Positions 48,720 through 59,780 of a DNA stretch of 64,000 nucleotides are shown here, piece after piece. Below the pieces are notes generated by a model. That model was not told the origin of the DNA and ran no database searches. It saw only the letters and a program-made list of their open reading frames with translations. The stretch spans positions 3,398,501 to 3,462,500 of the forward strand of contig CANTUR010000046.1 of assembly GCA_947683625.1 (NCBI GenBank). Direction: 5' to 3'. The DNA is from Mallotus nudiflorus (lineage: Eukaryota; Streptophyta; Magnoliopsida; Malpighiales; Euphorbiaceae). How positions within the stretch are numbered: position 1 is the stretch's first letter; each line of letters opens with the position of its first letter. The position numbers and the translations under genes were made by a program.

Positions 48720-49510
48720 TAAATGATTATGTTATGTGTTCCACAATAGTCATAACCTTCATTATGTTATGTACTGCATAGCAGTTATGACATAAACTTT
48801 CAAATTCATCAGTGCTAGATGTTCCACAGTAACCATAGCAAGTTTTCAATTTATCATCATCAGACGTCCCACAGGGAATATAGTGTGCATCATTAGATGT
48901 CTCACAGGAAATATAATGAAATTCATTAGTGTTAGATGTTCCACAGGAACTGTAGCATATTTTCAATTCAACTTCACTAGACGTCCCATAGGGAATATAG
49001 TCTTCATTGTTAGACGTCCCACAGGGAATATAATGAAATTCATCAGCGTTAGACGTTCCACAGGAACTATAGCATATTTTCAATTCAACTTCACTAGACA
49101 TCCCACAAGGAATATAGTGTGCATCGTTAGACATCCCATAGGGAGTATAACAAAATTCATCAGTGCTAGATGTTCCATAGGAACTATAGCAGATTTTCAA
49201 TTCAACTTCACTAGACGTCCCACAGGGAATATAGTGTACATCATTAGATGTCCCATAGGGAATATAATGAAATTCATCATTGATAGATGTTCCATAGGAA
49301 CTATAGCAAGTTTTCAATTTATCATCACTAGACATCCCATAGGGAATATAGTGTGCATCGTTAGACGTCCCACAGGGAATATAACGAAATTAGTCATTGC
49401 TAGACATTCCACATGAACTATAGCAAGTTTTCAATTTTTCATCATTAAACATCCCATAGGGAATATAGCGAAACTCATTAGCATAAAGTCCACTAGACGT
49501 TCAGCAGGAA
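48720..49510. repeat. 117-bp higher-order tandem array
   Basis: GAC(G/A)TCCCA landmarks at 48863, 48980, 49097, 49214, 49331 and 49448, exactly 117 bp apart. Each unit is three related monomers of 33, 39 and 45 bp, all beginning GA(C/T)(G/A)T(C/T)(C/T)CACAGG. Because 117 is divisible by 3, one frame stays open on each strand (202 codons minus, 177 plus), giving a Tyr-Gly-Thr-Ser-rich repeat peptide on the minus strand. I call it a satellite-like array, not a gene. Confidence 0.9.
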
Positions 49511-49656
49511 ATATAGTGAGACTTGCCAAACATCATACTTTGCTCACCAATTTGAGCATCAATCTATCACTTAGGATACAATCAAGTGTCCTAATTTCTT
49601 TCTTTCAAAATTGTGTGCTTCTATTGCTTTGCTGTAATTTGTTAAGCAAACAGCAA

Positions 49657-49670
49657 CAAAGAAGGGCAAC
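49657..49670 (+). other. Polypurine tract of D
   Basis: CAAAGAAGGGCAAC directly before the 3' LTR, similar to B's tract. Confidence 0.75.
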
Positions 49671-51709
49671 TGTAAGCACCCAATTTCAGGGTGCAATTGT
49701 GCACAATTGTGACTAAGCCCCTATAATGAAATTCATTCAAAAATTGAACTTGGTTGTCATTTTTTTGGACTTTAGGGACTAAATTACAACATTTTTTAGG
49801 ATTTGATTGCAAATAAGTCAATTTTTCAAGGGTCTTTTGGTAATTAAAATGTCGATCGACATTACATAATGCCGATTGGCATTAGATAATGTCGATCGGC
49901 ATTGCACAATGCCAACGCGTAAAAGTCTCATTTTTAAATTTTTTCGCGTATTTTTTCTTATTTTTTATCGATTTTTTCAGTGTTTTGATTGGTTGAAATT
50001 TTAATTTTATAATTACTATTATTTGATGAAAATTTCAACGCATTCAAAATGTGTAAATAACCTTCAAAAATTAAAATTCTTATCAATTTGTTTTGGGAGA
50101 GATGAGTCTATTTCTACAATTGAGGAAGCCAATATACGTAGACTCTGCATTTAAAAGTAGAGTCTACATGCATGCGAAGGGGCACCCTTTTTTGGGGGAG
50201 AAAAAATTTTTTTTTAAGACTCATAGAGAGAACTACGTAAAAAAAAATTTGACTACGCAAAAAAAAACCCTAAAAATCAAAAAGCTACTGAGAACTCCCT
50301 TTCCAGTCCAGAAACAACAACAAGTCAATTTTAATGGTGATAATCCAATCTGAGGCGCTATCTCAAAGCATTTGCACAGCATCTAAAATCATTAGTGTTC
50401 TTTTTTATTCCATTATTTTCCTTTTTTTCTTTTCTTTTTGTGATTTTTTATTTTTTTATTGTTTTGATTATTCAATTTTACTACTAATCTAATTACTTTT
50501 GTGTTTTTTTATTTTGATGTCCGCATAAGGCTTGAGGAGGATATTGTGTGTGTTTAGATGAACAAAAGGTCCATGGAATGCCATGGAAGAACATGTATTG
50601 TTTTCCAGTATAACTTAGGATTTTTTATCTTTATTTTGTATTTTGGTATCCTATGTAGTTTTTAATTCATGGTTGTATAATTGTTAAATTTTAATTTTGT
50701 ACGTAGTTTGTAATAGCACCAGTAGTGGGAATAGTGAAAGATTTAATTTTTTGCACTTTAAAATTAATCGGTAAAACTAGGTTCACTGGGTAAAATTAAT
50801 TAAAATTAGTGGTGGCTTTAGTTAGTTAGGGTTTGTATGTAATTAAATTAGGTTTTCTTAGGAATCATATGTGAATGTGTTTTGATTTGATTTTGTTATG
50901 TTTTTTATGTTTTTGGGCTCCAAGCTCATGTTTAGGTCTAACCCACTTAATAAATACACTTAAAAATGATTTAAGGTTTAAAAAATTAAAATCAATTTAG
51001 GCCCATTAGGTTAATTAGATTTTTGGCCCACTTAGTTAATTAAAACTTGTTTAGACTTAGCTTAGCCCACTTAATTTCGTTTCTTTTAAAATAAATAGAC
51101 CTAGGCCCACATTTCACTTTAAATAAAACCAAGTTAGACTTAGGCTCATTAATTTAATTTTCCTTTAAAATTGAATAGACTTAAGCCCATTCCTTAGACA
51201 AACTAAAATAAATAGATCTAGGCTCACTAATTAATAAAAATGTAGGCCCACCTTTAGTCCATTTCTCACTTGTAAATAAAATGTAAATCTAGCTAACTTT
51301 TTAATAAAATTAACATAGTTTAGACTTAGGGACAATGCAATCTTGAGTGCATTTTTTATGTGTAATTTTATTGACTAGATGCCTAGGGTTAGATGGATGT
51401 CAAATAGGGTTTAATAAAATTGCATGTAATTAAAGGATGAAATAATTATTTATAAAATTATTCTAAATGAACACGAGACTAAGAGAAGTTAGTATTCCGT
51501 ATCCAGAATCTCGTGGTTGTGGTGCTAGCTTTCTTTTAAGGAATCGAGTACCACCTTTTTGATCTTTTGCAGTTATTACCCTAGGTGGTGACTCCTCATC
51601 TCCATGCCATGTCTTTGTTATAGTGGTTAGTGTGTTCTTTAAGGCCCTGAGCCTAGACAGTGTCACTGTAGCTAAAATCTTGGACGCACGCTAAACCCCA
51701 CCGTCTACA
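49671..51709 (+). mobile_element. Element D 3' LTR
   Basis: TGTAAGCACCCAATTTCAGG to CACCGTCTACA, 2039 bp. Carries three copies of the 20-bp minisatellite at 49858-49917. Confidence 0.95.
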
Positions 51710-53546
51710 AATGGGAATCTACAAAAGCAAGCAAATAAATCAATCACCACTCACCAAATAAATGAAACAAAGGCAAAATAAATGAAATAAAACATGAACA
51801 TGAGTAGAGTCAAGAGGAGGAACACCCGATTGAGGAAAGCCAGGTTAAGGTAGATTAAAATGTACTACTCTACCAAAGATATTCATCCCAAGCAAAGCTA
51901 AGGATGGCTAAATCATTAAGTTCCCAAGAATAGTATTACTAAAAGTCATACTGCTAGTGTGGGTAGTCACCTCAGTATGAAACATGCCCTCATTCTCGTC
52001 AAAATAGGACCCATATCTCTTCCGATGAGATCCTCATCATTGTAGATAATCTCTTATAATTCGTGTTAATTACAATTTATTACTAAGAAAGTTTGTTACA
52101 TGCTTGTAGAAAATAAGAATAAAAGCCTACTAGATCAGAGGAACCAACTCTCGATGATCTATATAATGGCTCAATCCTTAAATCTGAAGGATGAGACGCA
52201 TCTGCCTAAGGAGGTGGAGGTGGAGGAAAAGTACCTCTTGCCATAGCATCAATCAGTTGAGGGATTGACACATCAGTATAAGGCAAGCCCGCACCCTTTA
52301 AGAGACTCTTAGAGGAGCATCCTATAATGGCAGTAACAAGTTCATCGCCACTAAGTTCATGGCCTCGGAACATGTCACTAGGGGGAGGAATAGGGACTCT
52401 CCTCATAAACAGACTATCCCACCAATGATGAACTTGCTCACCCAAATACCACACTCTACTAGTAAAGTTGGAGAGCAACATGCGTCTCTCTGTTAGCTAC
52501 CATGCATTCACCATCTCTAGCATCCAATATCACCTTGCCACTAGTGAAGGAAGATTTGCTCAAAAGTAAGAATGAACAAAGAATCTCTAAAAGAGAAACA
52601 ACCAACATAGCAAGAGTCAGATATACCTTATTAGGGGATAGCTTGCCCATGTAGTATTAAGCCACTATGCAATCCTTAATCAAATTAGTAGTCCTCCTGA
52701 TCCAACAAGAATAATGAGGAAAGCCATCCTCTAGGAAATGCTTGACAATCAGATGAGGGAGAACCCCAAACTCATAAACCTAGATCTATCATAACCAGGA
52801 AGTTAGCAATAACAATCTAAAGATAAAAAAGCAAAAATAACAGACATGAGAACTCCTACTTAAATCTAGTATGAACAAGCATCCACAGATCCTCGAACCA
52901 CCTTGACATGTTGCATCAAGGCCTGAGTACTTGTGCAAAAGCAGTAATACCCCAACAATACCTCAATAAGCCATCTAGATCCCTTAAAACAGGCTATAAT
53001 CACATACTACCCATACCCAAAGGGCTTAGGAAGATAACAACACTCAATAAGTAAAATAAAAAGTAGTGAGCCAACTGCTTTGCTAAAACATGTCCATCAT
53101 CATACATCATCCACATAGAATAAAAAAATTCAATATAATGAGGTATGAGCAACCAGACTTCATAGGAGTGGCCACCCCAAGCAACTCCATGGTAAGGTGC
53201 CTCCTTGCTACTATAAAAGAGCACTCCTCCTCACTAAAGGGAACAGGCTCTCTAGAAAAGCTCAAGCCTATAATAGTAACAAAGTCTAAAGGAGTAATGG
53301 TCATCTCCTTAACAAATAGATGGAAAGTATGCATCGTGTCCATCTATTACTCTATTAAAGCATACATAGCAATCTGACTCGACACATACGAGTCATAAGA
53401 TAATGTAGCAACAACCATGTCAAAGCCCTTCCTAGTGATCATCTACTTCATGCACAACGGAAGACCCTAATACTACATGCTGACCCTATTGAAACTACCA
53501 GGTAGCACAGTAATGGACCTATAAGTCTATAAATAATAGGTACGCT
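51710..53546 (-). pseudogene. Antisense PMD gene of B: plant mobile domain body
   Basis: Minus strand, opposite to B's gag-pol. Near 53340-53230 it reads TMHTFHLFVKEMTITPLDFV, the characteristic block of plant mobile domains, then IIGLSFSREPVPF. Upstream (53500-53350) are FDMVVATLSYDSYVSSQ and IAMYALIE. Downstream are LAKQLAHYFLFYLLSVVIF (53050), LTLAMLVVSLLEILCSFLLL (52600), WDSLFMRRVPIPPPSDMF (52400), and a proline run before 52206. RKRYGSYFDENEGMFHTE near 52010 is later in the same gene. PMD proteins occur in plant silencing factors and in transposons. Stops and possible introns interrupt it; cut by E at 53546 and D at 51710. Confidence 0.75.
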
Positions 53547-55112
53547 TGTTAGTGATATGCACTAGGTCAATTATGTATGACCATGTTTTGACTTTATCAT
53601 TTTATTTAATAAAGAGGCATTTTTCATTATCATTTTATGTTATGATAATTACTTGAATAGTCAATTCTTACTAAGGTCATCAAGTATGTGACTTGATAGT
53701 AAAACCCTTGGATTAAATATGAGTTCTATTCAAATTATCCTTAGTCATAACAATGTATTATGGCTCGTATGGTGTTGATTGATGATTATGTTTTACTAAT
53801 CATGAATATGAGATATTAAGTCAACACATAAGTACTTATTTGAGAAATAAAGTGTTAGATCGACCCATCATAAGAATATTACATAGATAATTGTAATAAG
53901 TATTTCTCATCATAGTAATATTAGCTTAGTCCTTTGACCTTGAAATCACCATGGATTTCTATATAACTATTTTGTATTTTGACACAATCTTACATTATCA
54001 TTAATCGAATGATAAAATAGGTTGTTGTTGGGTATAAAATGAGTTATTTGAGGAATGTGAGTGATTGAGAAGGAATTTGTCTCTTATTTAATATGAGTAA
54101 GATATCTATGGGCCCCTTGATAAGATAGACTGAGGAAAATGCATGGCCATGCTAAAGTGAATTGATAAAGAGTTATCATTCTCAGTCTACTTGGAATCAA
54201 GAAATTATATAATTGTATTCTATAAGGATGACATAATCTATGTCTTTAATTCAATCAAGATATCATGTAACAAAGGGACTAAAATATTCACTGCATATTA
54301 GGTAATCAAGATATCATGTGACAAAGGGACTAGAATATTCACTGCATATTAGGTTATGTTGGACTATTGACGTCACATGACTTGGGTAGTCATAATGTCT
54401 TGCTAGAGCTTGTAGGCCTAAATAGAGATTTAGAGCCCACTAACAACGTTATGTGAACCTACAAGGTCACACACTTTGAACAAGCCCAAAATGAATATGG
54501 GTTTAATAAGCCCAAATAAGCTCTATGGAAATAAATAAATAAAATATTTATTTATTCATTTATTTAAGGTAAAGGATATCTTAAATAAATAGAACATTAT
54601 TTATGATTTAATTTTAAATAAAATCAGAATAAGAATAAGTGAGAAATTACTAAAAGGTTATTTGGCAAGTGAAAGCTTAATTTAAATGTCTATAAATATG
54701 TTATATTCTCTAGGGTTTTAGACACTCTCATTATTCTACCACCAAATTTGCTTTCTTTCTTTTAGAAAACAAAACACAAAGTTCTTTTTAATTCTTAATT
54801 TATGAGAAATCAAGAGAAGGTGCTAGCACACAAATATTCATTTTCAAAATCAAGGGTTGTTCATGTGGACACTTATGGAGGAGGGATTCTTTTGGAGACG
54901 TCTCATATCCAAACTGCTAAATTAAAAGCTTGAGGTAGGGTGTCACCAAAGTGAACCTCCTCTCTTTCTTCTAGATTTCTTGCCTCTTATGTGTATATGG
55001 TAAGAAAACAAAAACCCTAGATTTAATCAATTAATCAAATTACTTGGCTCTAGGTTCAGATTTATTATTTAAATTTTATTTTCCACTGCATATGGAATTA
55101 TGAAACCTAACA
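53547..55112 (+). mobile_element. Solo LTR E (copia-like)
   Basis: 1566 bp with inverted ends TGTTAG...CTAACA. Flanks ACGCT (53542-53546) and ATGCT (55113-55117) form a TSD with one transition. A TATA box TATAAATA at 54691-54698 followed by TCTCTAGGGTTTT suggests plus orientation. The 3' end TTCCACTGCATATGG is usual in copia LTRs. No coding sequence. It interrupts the antisense PMD gene. Confidence 0.8.
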
Positions 55113-55611
55113 ATGCTATCAAACATTTGCACAATTGATAAATACTAATACATCTTTTTTTCTATTATTTAATTGGAATAATAACAACAACTGAAAAGAA
55201 AAGCATCATGGCAAGCACTAGTAGACAATCATAATAAGAAAATAAAACAATAGCCATCAGCTATCATCGTTCACAATAAAGCTATAACTTAATAAACAGT
55301 TACAGTAAGTACTGTAGAGCTATAACTATAATAACCTCATATAGCAAAATAAACAGTAAGGCAACTAATTAATAAGCTTCAGAAGGACTTACCCGGCGAC
55401 AATGATGAGCCCAAACGTGAGTCTCTATATTGTAAACCATAGGAATTGGGTCCCCTAAAAAAAGCCTAGATAGTTGAGGAACCTGAGCGCTAGATGGACC
55501 ATTATTACTAGACCTCGCAATGGAAGTCCTAGCTCTAGTGGCCTCTATAAAGTTACCCTCCTCATCTAAAAAGATATCCTCCTGACCCTTTGGAATGTCA
55601 AGGAACTCCAT
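55113..55611 (-). pseudogene. Antisense PMD gene of B: N-terminal piece
   Basis: Minus strand, ATG at 55611: MEFLDIPKGQEDIFLDEEGN, then RARTSIARSSNNGPSSAQVP and LSRLFLGDPIPMVYNIETHV, stop near 55369. This hydrophilic N-terminal exon would join the PMD body on the other side of LTR E, with a probable intron. Chosen as the start because a TATA-like box lies 137 bases upstream. Confidence 0.6.
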
Positions 55612-55747
55612 CTTATGCAGAGGAAAATAATAATTCAAAAGCAAAAACACAAAGCAGAAAATACCCAAAACTTGAAAAGCATTAAGAAAAGATAAAAACA
55701 CTCAGAGAAGGCTAGAAGAAGCTTCTTGAATCTTAAAAATGCATGCC

Positions 55748-55777
55748 TTAAATAGACAAGGGAGGGGGAGGCACGTG
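55748..55777 (-). promoter_or_regulatory. Candidate promoter of the antisense gene (G-box and TATA)
   Basis: On the minus strand a G-box (CACGTG, 55772-55777) is followed after 16 bases by CTATTTAAGG (TATA-like, 55748-55755), then by the ATG at 55611. Spacing suits a plant core promoter. Confidence 0.5.
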
Positions 55778-56164
55778 ACCGTTCCCTCCACCCATGAACT
55801 TCCAGCCTCCATGTGCTCTTGTGTAATTGTACGCACACTCTGAGACTTTGCACACTTATTTCTTTGGTCCTAAACCTCCATTTGAATATAAGATATGCAC
55901 CAAACTCACATGAAAGTACACTGATGAGGACTAAATCTGTTTAAGGACATCGCATGCAGCCTCACCACTTTTAAAACCTTAGCACCTCCTGAAAGAAGAA
56001 AAATAGGGAAGAATCATCAAAATAATGTCTGTAACACAACAAGTAATGACATTATCATTATCGCATCATCACTGCATTGCATCATTACTACATCATAACT
56101 GTATCATCAATGGCCAAGACTAAAAGAAAAGGACATATTACGTCAATCACAATGATCATAACAA

Positions 56165-56660
56165 TCTATTTGCTTGACACCTAAAGAGGTTATAGTGGCA
56201 TGCTTCTATTTGCCTGACACCTTAAGAGGTTATGGTGGCATGATCCTATTCGCCTAACACCTAAAGAGGTTATAGTGGTAGTATTTGTCTTTTCACTTAA
56301 CGCCTAAAGAGGTTATAGTGGCAGTATTTATCTTTTCACTTAACACCTAAAGTGGTAGTATTTGTTTATTCACCTAACAGTGAAGGAGGTTATAGTGGCA
56401 TGATTTTGCTTGAGTGATACCTGAAGAGGTTATAGCAGTAGCATGTATCTATTCTCCTAACACCTGAAGAGGTTATAATGGCAGTACTTATCTTTTCACC
56501 TGACACCTGAAGAGGTTATAATGGTAGTATCTATTTGTTCGCCTAACATCAGAGGAGGTTATAGTGGGATTATTTTGCTCACCTGACACCCAAAGAGATT
56601 ATACTAGCATCATCTATTTATTCACCTAACACTTCAAGAGGTTATAGTGGCAGTATCCCT
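56165..56660. repeat. About 12 copies of a 40-43-bp tandem repeat in B 3' region
   Basis: AGAGGTTATAGTGG-type landmarks at 56185, 56225, 56265, 56308, about 56351, 56384, 56425, 56468, 56511, 56554, 56595 and 56637. Unit consensus: CACCTGAAGAGGTTATAGTG then GCAGTATTTATCTATTCGCC. Confidence 0.85.
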
Positions 56661-56785
56661 ACAATCAAATCATAATGGCACATCACTCTGGTAAGTACCT
56701 CTCTCTTCAAAAAATGATTTTATACATCTTTGTATTTGCTTCACGTGTATTAACACTAGCATTAGGTGGCTATGCAACACATGTG

Positions 56786-56799
56786 AAGTAGGGGGCAAC
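56786..56799 (+). other. Polypurine tract of B
   Basis: AAGTAGGGGGCAAC directly before the 3' LTR; primes plus-strand synthesis in LTR elements. Confidence 0.75.
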
Positions 56800-58692
56800 T
56801 GTCATACCTCAAATTTGACTGTCCCTAAAAAAGTCCAATGATGAAATGAACCTCTGAGATGACTAGAGTCTACTCGTTCATAACACCTCTGAAGTGTGCA
56901 ACCTTAAAAACCTAACTAACCCCACTATTGTGCAAAATTGATCACTGAGTCATTAAGTTGTTCTTTGACCTTATGAAATTTGAATTATTGAAACAATGAG
57001 AAGCTTCTTTTAAGAATTCCTTTCTCAAAACACTAAGCTTATTAAACCAATATACATTTTTGTTAGAATGGGACATAATTTCGTGAAAAAATGGAAATTA
57101 ATTTTGACAAAATAGACTTTGGAAACACATCTAGAAGGTTCCAAAACCTCATAAAGTGGTCCTAGAATGGTCTAAGACAACCCAACGATTATCACGTATC
57201 GCTTAGAAGTGCACGTATACACTCATAGGTGTCACACACTAAAATCAAGGCTGAATTTGATAAAATGGACTTAAAAAATGCATCTAGAAGTCCTAAAAAC
57301 CTTAGGAACCAACCTTAGAAAAACCCGTGTAAGCCCCGGTTGGAGTGCATAACATGCGAAAGAGTGTGTGAGCACACGCATGCATGTGTGACCATGCTCC
57401 AACATGTGGCCAAGCGCTCAGTGCATAACCATGCACACTTCATGTTGCCATGCACTTTATCTTAGGGACGCGTGCATGGCCATGACTATACCCCATACTC
57501 AACACAATTTTCACTGTAAATAGACACCTCCATAGCCCATTTTAAGGGGGGAGCAATTGGAAATACACACACACTCAAAAATTGAAGATGCTGGAAACCC
57601 ATTTCTAGATAGTTTTTGCTCTCCCACTACCTTTCTCTTAGGTGATTAGATCTCTTTTCCACCAAACCAAGCCTCATCTTTGTCAAACCACACTTCAAAG
57701 GTATACAAAGTAGTATCATTCTATTATCATTTTGAACCTCTTAATGAGAAAAGCTTGATAATCCCTTGAAGCTAAAGCTTCGAAACATATACAAGCTTAG
57801 TCGAGTCTGAGGACCACACAGTCATTTTGGCGTGTTTATTTAATCACATTGCATTTTATTTTATTATCACCAGCATTTGGGAATATTATTGTGCTTGTAT
57901 GATGAGACTAGAAATTTTGCATGCTATATGAATAATCTATGCATTATTATGCTTGTTTCATATCATCATTCTACATCCTCTAGTTCCAAAACATGAAATT
58001 ACATCGTAAATATCAATAATGTGAAAAGTTCATATCCTGAAATAGAGTCATCATGTTTTTGGTCTAGTAATGACATCATATCATTATAGCATAAATAATC
58101 ACTGTGAACATACATGATCATTAACATTTTTCTTACTCTTTCAAGTGATTAAGTGTCCATTGGTTATCTCATTGTTCATATGATTGAGCAAGCTGTGTGA
58201 ATGGCCATATTTACCTTGCAAATTCATCATATCTAAATTAGATTTTCTTTTCTACAATCTATTTTTGCTTTTATATGTATTTTATTAGAAAAATGATGTA
58301 ATAGTAATATCTTCAGCTTTATTATCTTCCACTATTTTATGAACTATATGAATGCTATATAGATTGTCATTACCGAAACTAGGGTGTTATGATAGCTATA
58401 CATCAAACATTGTATAATGAGAAATAGTAAAAAAAGTAGATGCAATCCCTCGAACTTGGAAATCTCTCCTGGGGCCAATACTTGTTGAGTGACCTGATAT
58501 TGTCCCTTTCTTTTCCCAATTTTCAAAAAATTGGGTGGCAACTCCACAAAATCAAAAAAGCATCTCATCTCTCCTAAGACAAATAATTTTTCCCTATTTG
58601 ATAAAGTTGCCATGTCCCTCAAAAATAAAATGAAAAGACCCTTACAAAACCAATTCGCCTTAAAATCAAAAATAAGAAACAAGTCATTCACA
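56800..58692 (+). mobile_element. Element B 3' LTR
   Basis: TGTCATACCTCAAATTTGAC to AAGTCATTCACA, 1893 bp, followed by the TSD CTACT (58693-58697). The TATA box has changed to TGTAAATA. Confidence 0.95.
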
Positions 58693-59000
58693 CTACTCTC
58701 GTAAGAATTAATTTTGCCTCATCATTTTCTACTATAGTCATCCTAACATTTTAGGTATACATTGTGTAGGACTAACCCATGAACTATCTAAAATAGGATA
58801 AATAATTTCTGCATCTACAAGATTAGAAATTTCTTTCTTAATAACTTCTTGCATATTAGGATTTAATCTTCTTTGTCTTTCTATTGCAGTCTTATAATTA
58901 TCTTCCATTAATATTTTATGCATCTAATATAATAGACTAATCCCTTTAATATTCATAATTTTCCATTCTATGGCTTTTATCCTTTTTTTTTAACAACTCT
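58693..59000 (-). pseudogene. Element A: N-terminal half of reverse transcriptase
   Basis: Minus strand. MHKILMEDNYKTAIERQRRL, KEISNLVDAEIIYPILDSSW and VSPTQCIPK are the start of a gypsy RT. It joins the C-terminal half at 16500 once B is removed. Confidence 0.85.
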
Positions 59001-59269
59001 ATTAATACTTCCTCTTTGTCCTCAGTAAGTTTTGATGAAATAATTACTAGTAATGTTTCATTCTCATCTAGAAATGTATATCTTAAATGTGAAGGTAATG
59101 GTTTTAAATCCAAACTAGGTGGTTTTACTATTGAAGGTGGTGTAGGTTCAATATTTTTAGGTAATGCATGATGAATAAATTATTCTTTTTGCTAAAAAGA
59201 TTTATCAATTTCATAAGAATTAACATGCAAAAACTTCTCAATATCTTCCAATTCACATGATTTTATCAA

Positions 59270-59780
59270 CCTCCATCATTGGACTTCATCAACATTATCA
59301 TCAATCACATCAACTCTCATGCAATTATTAAAGTTAGAAGGGTGTTTCATACCTTCATATATATTGAACTTATAGCTATCTTCAACAACTCTTAATGTAA
59401 GAGTTACTTTATAAACATCTATTATAGTTTTAGCAATACATATGAAAAGCATACCTAATATTATAGGTACCTCTTCATCTTCTTCAAAATCAAGTACCAC
59501 AAAATCATCAAGAAAGATAAATTTTCCTACTTTGACCATGAGGCTTCTTAATAGTTCTTTTTGTAAGTTGTAAACATATGTTTGTTGCTTTTAGCTCTCC
59601 TAGTCCAAGTTTCCTGTAAATAGACAAAGGCATTAATTTAATAAAAGTACTTAAATCACAAAGAGCTTTTCGAAATTCTAAATTACCAATAAAACAAAGT
59701 ATAGTAAAACTCCCTAAATGCTTCCTTTTAAGTGGTAGCTTATTTGAGATAATAGCACCATACTCCTTACTAATGTAATA
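59270..59780 (-). pseudogene. Element A: aspartic protease
   Basis: Minus strand. Active-site region near 59600-59680 reads CDLSTFIKLMPLSIYRKLGL, where CDLGASINLMPLS is usual, so the Gly-Ala is lost. Then KFIFLDDFVVLDFEEDEEVP and IILGMLFICIAKTIIDVYKV at 59276-59539 give the C-terminal half. Decayed and inactive. Confidence 0.8.

Larger units (their letters stand above)
45081..49656 (+). other. Element D long 3' non-coding region
   Basis: No pol sequence. It starts with a 90-bp A/G-rich tract (45075-45160) and contains PPT-like stretches (45691-45705), three or more unrelated tandem arrays, and AT-rich filler. Open frames on either strand come from repeat arrays. Confidence 0.7.
38621..51709 (+). 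mobile_element. Element D: non-autonomous Tat-like LTR retrotransposon
   Basis: 13.1 kb, plus strand, LTRs of 2020 and 2039 bp. Internal order: PBS, leader, gag, linker, protease, G-patch, a short piece of the pre-RT region, then 4.6 kb non-coding with tandem arrays, polypurine tract, LTR. RT, RNase H and integrase are absent. Flanks GATGC (38616-38620) and AATGG (51710-51714) match in only 3 of 5 bases, so the TSD is unclear. Gag and protease frames are longer than B's. Confidence 0.85.
16501..58692 (+). mobile_element. Element B: Tat/Ogre-like Ty3/gypsy retrotransposon, 42.2 kb with nested insertions
   Basis: Plus-strand element bounded by two 1893-bp LTRs and a perfect 5-bp TSD. Order: LTR, PBS, long leader, gag, protease, RT, RNase H, a second RNase H-like segment, integrase, non-coding sequence with an antisense PMD gene, tandem array, polypurine tract, LTR. 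Removing C, D and E leaves about 15.6 kb, long for gypsy elements but normal for the Tat/Ogre group. The second RNase H, gag-protease linker and antisense ORF also point to Tat. Coding parts hold many stops. Confidence 0.85.

Noticed and set aside
48883..49416. 177-codon plus-strand ORF and 202-codon minus-strand ORF as genes
   Set aside because: Both are by-products of a 117-bp (3 x 39) tandem array; no start context, no family, and peptide repeats mirror the DNA repeat.
53090..53377. 95-codon plus-strand ORF
   Set aside because: Shadow of the minus-strand PMD coding sequence.
53547..55112. LTR E as a full element or minus-oriented LTR
   Set aside because: No internal domains, and the TATA box and 3' end pattern favour a plus-oriented solo LTR.
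51710..55611. PMD gene as a host gene with retrotransposons around it
   Set aside because: It lies inside B, between B's integrase and its PPT and 3' LTR, and B has matching LTRs and TSD around it. A captured host gene remains possible.
58344..58691. 115-codon minus-strand ORF at the end of B's 3' LTR
   Set aside because: It lies in the LTR, is not open in the 5' LTR copy and has no recognisable domain.
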